Assembly (NCBI RefSeq): GCF_017255015.1
Contig: NZ_JAFKCS010000001.1
Location: forward strand, 244,772-308,771
Source: Bowmanella yangjiangensis
GTDB taxonomy: Bacteria; Pseudomonadota; Gammaproteobacteria; Enterobacterales; Alteromonadaceae
DNA length: 64,000 nt
Direction of reading: 5' to 3'
The position numbers and the translations under genes were made by a program. Of this stretch, positions 44,573 through 51,744 are shown one piece after another. Every line of letters starts with the position of its first letter. Position 1 is the stretch's first letter. The notes beneath the pieces are model-generated. The model was not told where the DNA came from, ran no database searches, and saw nothing but the letters and a program-made list of their open reading frames with translations.

Positions 44573-47005
44573 CTATGCAGTTAAATCATCTTTATATAAT
44601 TCGGTTTCTAATTCTTTAATAGCGTTTTGGTATTGGTCTACACCGCCAAAAATACCTCTTCGAATCTGAGTTTTACTACCTAACTGATCAAAAGGAGGTA
44701 GCTCTAATACTTTAGGGCTTTCAATATCTTGAACGCCATGTTCAGCAAACTTTTCAACTAACGCTTCAAGTACAGCCTTGGCTTGTTCGCCATATTTCCC
44801 GAATACATCACGTTTTTTAACGTTATTTGCTCGTTCTTTGCGAGTTAAAGGCTTCTGGTTAAAAGCTACGTGTGCTATTAAGTCAAATACATCTAGCTCT
44901 TCACCGTTAGGAATAGCTTGTTGAAGTAATTCTAACTTGATACCTTGCTCTGCCAATTCATCGATTATGGCTTGTTTTTTATCGCTTTCGTTCCAGCGTT
45001 TTAAAAAAACATTAAGCGTACCAAAACTCTCTTTTAATGACTGTTCAATTTGGTCTTTTAACAAGACTCTATAATCTTCAGTGATGAGTTTACCATCCGC
45101 GTCAAGATACTGAGAGCGCTCTGCGGCTAGGTCCACATCCACATCATCTAAATAAAATTTCTTTTTAGGTTCACGGACTTCTGAAGTATCCTCTGGCTGT
45201 AGCGGCAAAGTATCAACTAGCAGCGTTGAATCATCAGGCGCAATACCTTCTTCAGTTTCTTCTGGCGGAACTACTGGATCATCTTCATCGGGTTCATAAA
45301 TAATGACGGGCTCGCCATCAAAGTCAGGATCTGAAAATAGGCGAGTAGCACCCTTGAAGTCCATAATGGTGAAGTAGAGTTTGTTATAGTCTTCTCTTAA
45401 TCGAGTTCCTCTGCCGATGATCTGCTTGAACTCAGTCATTGAGTTTATGTTTTGGTCTAGAACAATCAGTTTACAGGTTTTAGCATCAACACCAGTTGTT
45501 AGTAACTTTGAGGTAGTTGCTATCACTGGGAAAGGTTCGTCGTTATCAATGAAGTATGACAATTGAGCCTTGCCTTCGTTATCGTCGCCAGTAATTCTCA
45601 TAACGTAGCGGCGATTATTTGCAGCGGCAGGTATAAGTTTGACCAACTCTTGGCGCATTCTTTCAGCGTGATCTTGTTCGTCACAAAACACGATAGTTTT
45701 TGCCATTGGATCGGTGTTTTCTAAGTATTCCCATACTTTTTTCGCGACGAATCGCGTGCGCTTTTCTAGAATCAGATTTCGGTCGAAGTCTTTAGTATTG
45801 TATTGGCGTTGCTCCACTTCTTGGCCGTATTTATCCGTCTTTCCCTTTTCTGGGGTGTAGCCTAGGGCATCAACGTTCGTTGCTATACGAACAACCTTAT
45901 AAGGTGCTAGAAAGCCATCTTCTATCCCCTGTTTTAGCGAATAGGTGTAAATGGGCTCGCCGAAATACTTGATATTGAATTCAGGGTTTATAATTTCGCC
46001 ATTAACAGGCTTTTTCTCTTTTGGTGTAGCCGTCAGGCCTATGTGCGTAGCGCTTTCGAAATATTTAAGAATGTCATGCCAAGCAGAGTCTTCTTTTGCA
46101 CTGCCACGATGACATTCATCAATCACAACTAAATCGAAAAAGTCAGCAGGGAATTGACGATAAATCTGCTTCCATTCTTCTTTACCGGTAACAGCTTGGT
46201 AAAGAGCAAGGTATATTTCGTAATTCTTCTTTGCTTCTCGATTGGTAACTTTATGCATCACTTCGCCGAATGGGGCAAAGTCTTGTTGCATTGTCTGGTC
46301 AACCAAGATGTTGCGATCTGCCAAGAATAAGATTCGTTTCTTCGTTTTTGATTTCCATAGTCGCCAAATAATTTGAAACGCGGTATATGTTTTACCTGTT
46401 CCGGTCGCCATAACAAGAAGGATTCTATTTTGTCCTTTGGCAATCGCTTCTATTGTTCTGTTGATGGCAACACGCTGATAGTACCTAGGTTCTTTTCCAC
46501 TCCCATCACTGTAATAGGGTTGAGAAACTATCGGTTCAGATGACTCTGTTGTTAAGCCTTTCCACTGTTGATAAATTGGCCATAACGACTGTAACGTTGG
46601 AAATTCGTCGAGACTTAACTCTCTTTCTACAGGTGATGTAAGTCCTGTTCTGTCATGAAAAAGAAATCCATCGCCATTGCTGCTTATAGCGAATGGAATA
46701 TCTAGCATCTCCGCATAGCTAAGAGCTTGTTGCATTCCATGTCCAATGGATAGTGAATTCTTTTTAGCTTCAATTACGGCGATTGGAAGATTGGGCTTTG
46801 CATATAGGATGTAATCAGCTCTTTTTGGGCCACCTTTTTTTTCGGGGTTTTTAACGCGGGCCGCCAGTCGACCTTTAACCATCACGCGACCATCAGTAAG
46901 TTTTACTTCTTCTCGAAATTGATTTTGTTTCCAATCCGCTTTTTCAATTGCAGGTGTTATATATTTGGTACAAATATCTCTTTCTGATAGTGCTTTTTTA
47001 TCCAT
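44573..47005 (-). CDS. hsdR: Type I restriction endonuclease subunit HsdR
   Basis: An 810-residue protein. An N-terminal PD-(D/E)xK nuclease domain includes ADYILYAKPNLPIAVIEAKK (residues about 63-82), with the EAK catalytic part. The helicase motor has MATGTGKT near 200, VVIDECHRGS near 298, LTATPKE near 322 and the later QIIGRGTRLR. It translocates and cuts unmethylated DNA. It is separated by 17 bases from the Mrr-like gene and by 31 from hsdM. The order R-M-S is as in many type I loci. Confidence 0.94.
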   Translation of the reverse strand: MDKKALSERDICTKYITPAIEKADWKQNQFREEVKLTDGRVMVKGRLAARVKNPEKKGGPKRADYILYAKPNLPIAVIEAKKNSLSIGHGMQQALSYAEMLDIPFAISSNGDGFLFHDRTGLTSPVERELSLDEFPTLQSLWPIYQQWKGLTTESSEPIVSQPYYSDGSGKEPRYYQRVAINRTIEAIAKGQNRILLVMATGTGKTYTAFQIIWRLWKSKTKKRILFLADRNILVDQTMQQDFAPFGEVMHKVTNREAKKNYEIYLALYQAVTGKEEWKQIYRQFPADFFDLVVIDECHRGSAKEDSAWHDILKYFESATHIGLTATPKEKKPVNGEIINPEFNIKYFGEPIYTYSLKQGIEDGFLAPYKVVRIATNVDALGYTPEKGKTDKYGQEVEQRQYNTKDFDRNLILEKRTRFVAKKVWEYLENTDPMAKTIVFCDEQDHAERMRQELVKLIPAAANNRRYVMRITGDDNEGKAQLSYFIDNDEPFPVIATTSKLLTTGVDAKTCKLIVLDQNINSMTEFKQIIGRGTRLREDYNKLYFTIMDFKGATRLFSDPDFDGEPVIIYEPDEDDPVVPPEETEEGIAPDDSTLLVDTLPLQPEDTSEVREPKKKFYLDDVDVDLAAERSQYLDADGKLITEDYRVLLKDQIEQSLKESFGTLNVFLKRWNESDKKQAIIDELAEQGIKLELLQQAIPNGEELDVFDLIAHVAFNQKPLTRKERANNVKKRDVFGKYGEQAKAVLEALVEKFAEHGVQDIESPKVLELPPFDQLGSKTQIRRGIFGGVDQYQNAIKELETELYKDDLTA

Positions 47006-47022
47006 GATGGCGCCTTAATCCT

Positions 47023-47937
47023 TTATCCCTCGAAGAAGTCTTCGTCTATTTTCTTCAGGTGTAATACCTGTTCGTCTCGGCTGCCGATGTTGTATCGCAG
47101 CATGAGCTTTGCTAATTCAGTGCCGTTGATTAGTACAATACGAGTACCTAAGTTTTGTGCAGTTTCGCTGGCTGATACGGTGAAATCTGAGGTGGTAATA
47201 AAAATACCTTTTTGCGCACGCTTAAGGTTGAGTGCGCCATAGAAGTCTCGGATGTCACCAGCACTAACATTGTTACCTTCAGCATAACGTTTGGCTTGAA
47301 TATAAATTTGGTCAACGCCAAGTGGGTCTTGATCTATTACACCATCTACTCCATTGTCGCCGGTTTTACCTAGTGCATGGGCTGCGCCTTCACCTGTACC
47401 GCCATAACCCATGGCGACGAGTAGCTCAATTAATAGGTCTTCAAAAAAGGCTGGAGTGACTTTACGTGTTCTATCGAGAATATCTTGCGCTAGAGCATCG
47501 TTAATCTTTTTGTAAGCGGCTCTTAGTGCTTCATCAGGGGTGATGTCTTTCTCTGACTCTACGTCAACGCTAGTCGTATCAGATTCATTTGTCTTTTGCT
47601 TAAACGCGACAAATTCATCAAATTGCTTGAGATAGTCATTGTCTATTATAACGCTGGGATCTTGCAAAGCTGATATACCACGAGCGGTGATAACAAAATG
47701 AGCTCGTCGCGTGGTTTCAAGCAAGCCAGCTTTGGTTAGGTAAGTCCTAGCCCAACCAACACGGTTATCAAGAATAGATTGTCTGCCGCTTGGCAGTGTC
47801 TCTTCACGTTCAGCTTCAGATAGACAGAACTTATCAGCTAACTGATTTATCACATCGCGTAACCTAACTTCTTTGCCATCAGCTTGATGAGCTATTTCTA
47901 GAAAGGGGCGCATGAATTCTTGATAACTCGGGATCAT
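47023..47937 (-). CDS. Mrr-like restriction endonuclease
   Basis: A 304-residue protein. The N-terminal winged-helix region (residues 1-95) is of the Mrr_N type. The C-terminal catalytic domain starts at FFEDLLIELLVAMGYGG and has GDNGVDGVIDQD followed by YIQAKRY near residue 215, the D...QxK version of the PD-(D/E)xK active site typical of Mrr. Mrr enzymes cut modified DNA. Its position directly before hsdR suggests it is expressed with the type I system; whether it senses foreign methylation or acts otherwise is open. Confidence 0.88.
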   Translation of the reverse strand: MIPSYQEFMRPFLEIAHQADGKEVRLRDVINQLADKFCLSEAEREETLPSGRQSILDNRVGWARTYLTKAGLLETTRRAHFVITARGISALQDPSVIIDNDYLKQFDEFVAFKQKTNESDTTSVDVESEKDITPDEALRAAYKKINDALAQDILDRTRKVTPAFFEDLLIELLVAMGYGGTGEGAAHALGKTGDNGVDGVIDQDPLGVDQIYIQAKRYAEGNNVSAGDIRDFYGALNLKRAQKGIFITTSDFTVSASETAQNLGTRIVLINGTELAKLMLRYNIGSRDEQVLHLKKIDEDFFEG

Positions 47938-47950
47938 ATAACGTCCTTAT

Positions 47951-48136
47951 TTATTCTTTTGGTTGAGGACTCTTTTGTTCTTCAATCCACTTTTCCAAAT
48001 CTACGCGCTTAAATCGCCAACTTCCACCCACTTTAAAACCAGGTAATTTGCCTTCACTTGCAAGACGATATGCCGTCTTTTCATTTAGCTTTAAGTAGCT
48101 TGCGACCTCTTGAATGGTCAAAATATCATCGGCCAT
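47951..48136 (-). CDS. Excisionase/AlpA-type helix-turn-helix protein
   Basis: A 61-residue DNA-binding protein: LTIQEVASYLKLNEKTAYRLASEGKLPGFKVG followed by SWRFKRVDLEKWI, the MerR-like excisionase fold. Such proteins head many RM or mobile loci, either as regulator or directionality factor. It starts the minus-strand island operon, 13 bases before the Mrr-like gene. No integrase is present in the window, so a regulatory role is more likely. Confidence 0.85.
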   Translation of the reverse strand: MADDILTIQEVASYLKLNEKTAYRLASEGKLPGFKVGGSWRFKRVDLEKWIEEQKSPQPKE

Positions 48137-48499
48137 GCTGACCCCCAGTATGTGAACTATTGGATGTTATGAGAAAATTGAGGAGTTATCTATATCTATC
48201 AAGGGAACAGAGATCTTGAACCCATAGCTAATACTTTGTTCTGAACACTGAAAGCGCAGAACTTGTGGTCATCCTAGGGTTTTTTAGCATCACTCTTGTT
48301 GCAAGTAAGCCTGGATCTCAGCAAGCTCACGCTTATTCCCATGCCGCAGAATCTTAGAGATTTCCTGGTCATAACAGAGGTTTTCAGGGAGCGTTGGTAC
48401 TGTCTGCCACATCTGGATTGATGTTTGAGTTCACAGGCTTGATGAATGTGAACATTTCGACTACGTTTTAGCCTCTACGACAGCAAAGGAATGCGACGT
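48137..48499. other. Divergent spacer between the defence operon and an unknown operon
   Basis: About 360 bases that should hold promoters for both divergent units. It also contains a 40-codon open frame on the minus strand (48290-48412) listed separately. No clear operator or repeat was found. Confidence 0.5.
48290..48412 (-). pseudogene. 40-codon open frame, possible gene remnant or leader
   Basis: The frame ATGTGGCAG... to TGA encodes 40 residues with a gene-like composition (NLCYDQEISKILRHGNKREL). It lacks a ribosome site and is preceded by a stop six codons upstream of the ATG. It could be the 3' relic of a lost gene at the island edge or a small leader peptide before the excisionase-like gene. 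I do not recognise the family. Confidence 0.3.
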
Positions 48500-49138
48500 A
48501 TGCAAAGCGAATACATTGCACATGATTTTAAAGCCAGCCCTCTCCAATTTTTGATAAAGCTGATGGACTTGAGTTTGTACGCCAGTGAATTGCAAGAATT
48601 GGATTCTTCACTCAACATTCTGACGGGGTTAGTGTCTTTTCGCAGTCTTGACCGCCTTAGAAAGTCCCAAATATTGTCACTCATTAATGCTATTCCTCCT
48701 GGTCGGCTGCTCGCGAAAATTCATCCAATGCCTGCGCAAATTATTGCCAATCCGTATTGGTACTGTTGGAGCCTTACTGACCAGGAGCTTCGGGAGTATT
48801 ATGAGTACAATCGTGACTTTTCGAAATCCCTCGAAACCCTTGGTGTCAACTTTGGGTCAATAACAGCTATAGGTATTGCTGGCTTGCTTGTTGACCTATC
48901 TAAGTCTGGATTCGCGTCTATGACGGGCAATACAGTGCGAAATGTAAGCTCATATAATAAGCTAATGGACACAACGAGGAAGTTAGGGATATCAGGAGGA
49001 GTGGCCAGAAATATTGGTTTTGCAGGTGCGTTTGTCTCGGTGCTGCTTGGATGTTTACATGCTGGTGCACAAAGCGCCAGAGAAGATGCATTAAAGGAAC
49101 TTTCAATTAGAGGGTTGGTTACGCTGAAGGATTTCTAA
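48500..49138 (+). CDS. Unknown protein with a glycine-rich hydrophobic segment (unknown operon gene 1)
   Basis: A 212-residue protein from the ATG at 48500, which has AAAGGA nine bases upstream; the ATG at 48491 would sit on that site. I do not recognise the family. The first half is helical and charged with an aromatic patch NPYWYCWSLT. The second half has two hydrophobic, glycine-rich stretches (GSITAIGIAGLLVDL and GFAGAFVSVLLGCLHAG) that could insert into a membrane. It overlaps the next gene as TAATG. It is divergent from the defence operon and of low GC for this window, suggesting accessory DNA. Confidence 0.7.
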   Translation: MQSEYIAHDFKASPLQFLIKLMDLSLYASELQELDSSLNILTGLVSFRSLDRLRKSQILSLINAIPPGRLLAKIHPMPAQIIANPYWYCWSLTDQELREYYEYNRDFSKSLETLGVNFGSITAIGIAGLLVDLSKSGFASMTGNTVRNVSSYNKLMDTTRKLGISGGVARNIGFAGAFVSVLLGCLHAGAQSAREDALKELSIRGLVTLKDF

Positions 49139-49437
49139 TGTTTGAGTTGTCATTTGCCAATCTGTTGCATGGCGTTATTGGATTGCTCAGTCTGGGAAAG
49201 CTTGTACATCTTTCAATAAGCTATCGTCCAAGTTTCGGACCAAACAGATCCGTATATTTATCTTCGCTACCTTATAGTCTGTTGCAAGGTTTTCTTCTTG
49301 CAGTGTCCAGCATGATGCTTTTGAATGTGCTCTCGTTCTTTGTATCTATCAGTCTTTTTCTCACCCAGTTTTTACTATTTACTGTCTATTTCTATTCCTG
49401 CGCGCTGTTTAATAGCAAGGAAGTAAAGGATGACTAA
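49138..49437 (+). CDS. Small membrane protein of unknown function (unknown operon gene 2)
   Basis: A 99-residue protein with three likely membrane segments (around residues 5-25, 45-65 and 68-90) and a short charged C-terminus FNSKEVKDD. It shares a base with the stop of gene 1 and overlaps gene 3 by 8 bases, so it is translated with both. The size and topology would fit an immunity- or anchor-type partner, but no function is recognised. Confidence 0.65.
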   Translation: MFELSFANLLHGVIGLLSLGKLVHLSISYRPSFGPNRSVYLSSLPYSLLQGFLLAVSSMMLLNVLSFFVSISLFLTQFLLFTVYFYSCALFNSKEVKDD

Positions 49438-50113
49438 GCCCACTATTGCTCTTCTTCTTGTCACAATAACGGCAAACCCTGATTTAGGGTTGCAAGGGCG
49501 ACATATGGCGTTTCTGATGAGCTGTGCGGAATTTGCTCTTGATGTGAGTGAAGATGATAAGGAGCGGTTCAGAACACTGGGATTTGCAGTGAATGAACGG
49601 GTTAAAAACCATTGGCCTGACAATCAGGACTTTATTGATGGCATGCTCAGCGCTTATGAAGAATTTTCTGAACTGGAACCGATGTCGGCCAATATCAGAG
49701 ACAATAAACAGTTGATGTCAATTAAGCTTACCCCTGATTTCTGCGTATTGCATGCTAGGGGCGCCGAAGCCTTTCTGGAAAATACTATGTCTGCTAAATC
49801 ATCCAGCCGCATTCCAGCACTCGTTGTGGAGCCTATCGTTGTAGATGGTATTCGTTATGAGCAGGTAAAAAATGGCTTAATGGCGGGCTTTGAACAAATG
49901 GGCGGGTTGTTGGCGGCGTTTGAGCAAGATCAGCGGCTATGGGTGATAAAGGTCTACGAGAACCAGCGTGACCCCGCTCGGGAAGGGGATGTGCAGGATG
50001 TGTTTTTTAAAAGCATGACCCTGGAAGCGGATGGACTGCATCTGCGTATTGAGAACGAACGAGGCCGGGTATTTCGTGTTAACCGTGAAACCCGGCAAGT
50101 GACGGAGTTATAA
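49430..50113 (+). CDS. Unknown soluble protein (unknown operon gene 3)
   Basis: A 227-residue protein without a cleaved signal peptide; the opening MTKPTIALLLVTITANP is only mildly hydrophobic. The C-terminal part is beta-rich and charged (LHLRIENERGRVFRVNRETRQVTEL). I do not recognise it. It completes a translationally coupled three-gene unit next to the defence island. Confidence 0.68.
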   Translation: MTKPTIALLLVTITANPDLGLQGRHMAFLMSCAEFALDVSEDDKERFRTLGFAVNERVKNHWPDNQDFIDGMLSAYEEFSELEPMSANIRDNKQLMSIKLTPDFCVLHARGAEAFLENTMSAKSSSRIPALVVEPIVVDGIRYEQVKNGLMAGFEQMGGLLAAFEQDQRLWVIKVYENQRDPAREGDVQDVFFKSMTLEADGLHLRIENERGRVFRVNRETRQVTEL

Positions 50114-50183
50114 CTTTGTCCTAACTTGAGGTAGAAGAAATTACGGCGGCTCCTTGAGTTGTTAGTGCCTTCGCCCAGTGGCC

Positions 50184-51353
50184 CTAAAGCTCGGCCACAG
50201 GGCTGTCTTGGTCGGGTACGCGACGTTTGGCGGTAAGCAGCATATACACGCAGGTGGTGGCTAAGCAGGCTGTCAGATACCAGGGGATGCTGTTGCTTGA
50301 GGTGGTAACGTAAGCGGCTAACAGTGGCCCTATTACCGAGCCCAGGCTGTAGGCCAGCAGCATTAATTCGGTGGCTGATACAATTTTGTTTTGCGCTAAC
50401 GTTTCACATACCAGAGTGATGGCAATGGGATACAGGGCGAAGCTTGCCGCTCCCAGTAACAGGTAACTCGCCACCAATAGCTCAACCTCGGCGGCGTAGA
50501 TAACACCTATCAGGCTCAACACCCCTGCCAGGGAAAACAGCGCCATCAGTAAGCATTTATTCAAGCGCGGTGATAAGTAGCTCACCAGCGGTTGCACCAC
50601 CATACCGCCCAGAATTACCGCCGCCATCAGCAAGCCGGTTTTGGGGGCGTAGTCGGACTGCATAATATACATGGGCAGCAAGCCGTAAATGGGCCCCAGC
50701 AACAACCCGGAAACCAGGCAGCCGACCAGCGCCGGGCGGCTAAGGTTTTTCAGCTCCTGCCACCGTAGTTTATGGGATTGTTGTTGCTTTGGCTGACCGC
50801 GTTTAATCAGCAGCGGCACCAACACCGCCATGCTGAGCAGCGCAATCACAAACAGATAAGGCATGGCGCCTTCCACCCCTAAGGGCTTTATCATCAATTG
50901 CCCCACTGCCGAGCCGCCGTACAGCGAGGTCATATACAGGCCTAATCGCTTGGCGCGCTGTTTGGCGGTGTCGGCCATTAATAGCCAGGACTCTACCACC
51001 ACAAATACGCCTGCTACCGCAATGCCGGCAATAAAGCGGTCTATCAGCCACAGCCAGGCATAAGGCAAGAGAATTTGGGACACCACCGTAGTCAGCAGCA
51101 ACAGCAAAAAGCCAATAAAGGCCAGACGATGGCCGGTCACCGCCACTACGCGCTGGATAAAAAACGCGCCACATAGCAGGCCCAGGTAAAACACGCTGGC
51201 AAGCCAGGGGGCAAGAGCAGGAGTGAGTTGGTTAGCCACTAACGATAGCGGCACTAGGCTCATTAAAAAGCCTGATGCCACAGCATAAAACGACAAGCCA
51301 AGCACAGGCACTAACGGGCTGTTGGGTCTGTTGGCCATCACTACATCGACCAT
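50184..51353 (-). CDS. Major facilitator superfamily transporter (YcaD-like)
   Basis: A 389-residue, twelve-segment carrier. Typical loops are FIQRVVAVTGHRLAFIG and ADTAKQRAKRLGLYMTSLYGGSAVGQL. I start at the ATG at 51353, which has GGA about seven bases upstream; 51338 is the next ATG and 51407 an overlong alternative. The YcaD-like group has no firm substrate. A perfect palindrome lies about 130 bases upstream. Confidence 0.85.
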   Translation of the reverse strand: MVDVVMANRPNSPLVPVLGLSFYAVASGFLMSLVPLSLVANQLTPALAPWLASVFYLGLLCGAFFIQRVVAVTGHRLAFIGFLLLLLTTVVSQILLPYAWLWLIDRFIAGIAVAGVFVVVESWLLMADTAKQRAKRLGLYMTSLYGGSAVGQLMIKPLGVEGAMPYLFVIALLSMAVLVPLLIKRGQPKQQQSHKLRWQELKNLSRPALVGCLVSGLLLGPIYGLLPMYIMQSDYAPKTGLLMAAVILGGMVVQPLVSYLSPRLNKCLLMALFSLAGVLSLIGVIYAAEVELLVASYLLLGAASFALYPIAITLVCETLAQNKIVSATELMLLAYSLGSVIGPLLAAYVTTSSNSIPWYLTACLATTCVYMLLTAKRRVPDQDSPVAEL

Positions 51354-51482
51354 CTTTATTTCCGGGAAAGCCAGCGCCATAAAAGAGACAAAGACGAGAG
51401 GTGGCACTGAGACAGGTATGAAATTGGCGGCGAATGTAGGGCAGGCTAGCCATTAAGTAAAGTGACATTTATTTATCCGATA

Positions 51483-51499
51483 CCTGAATAATATTCAGG
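51483..51499. promoter_or_regulatory. 17-bp palindrome upstream of the MFS gene
   Basis: CCTGAATA (51483-51490), one central A, then TATTCAGG (51492-51499): perfect 8-bp arms. It is placed as an operator for the MFS gene, about 130 bases before its start. The regulator is not known and no regulator gene adjoins. Confidence 0.5.
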
Positions 51500-51651
51500 C
51501 AAAGGGCGTATTTAGCCACTTAGGCTGGCAAAGCCAGAGAAATCGGGCCCAGATTGCCATCCACATTGCAAGTTCGCCGGAAAACATGGGTTATCCTCCG
51601 CGCCTTGCGATGAAGAGGAAGTTTGCTGTGCCAGTGAGGTGTTAGCGCAAT

Positions 51652-51692
51652 AAAAAACACACTTAACAGCCTGGGCTGATAAGTGTGCTTTT
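51652..51692. terminator. Bidirectional terminator after the 1240-residue TonB receptor
   Basis: A compound stem: CACACTTA (51658-51665) pairs with TAAGTGTG (51680-51687) and, inside it, CAGCC with GGCTG around a TG loop. It is flanked by six A on the left and four T on the right, so it can stop transcription in both directions; the six A give the U-run for the minus-strand receptor gene. Confidence 0.8.
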
Positions 51693-51744
51693 ATGTGGTT
51701 AAACAAGCTTATTGGCGACACCAACAAGCTTGTAGTTGGTCGTT

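Larger units (their letters stand above)
51354..51744. other. Spacer with palindrome and terminators
   Basis: About 390 bases between the MFS start and the stop of the 1240-residue receptor. It contains the palindrome at 51483-51499, the terminator at 51652-51692 and a further hairpin at about 51704-51734 (ACAAGCTT and AAGCTTGT arms). No coding sequence was supported. Confidence 0.6.

Noticed and set aside
47951-48136. Excisionase-like gene as proof of an integrated prophage or ICE
   Set aside because: No integrase, attachment-site repeat or tRNA target was found in the window; such HTH proteins also occur as regulators of RM loci.
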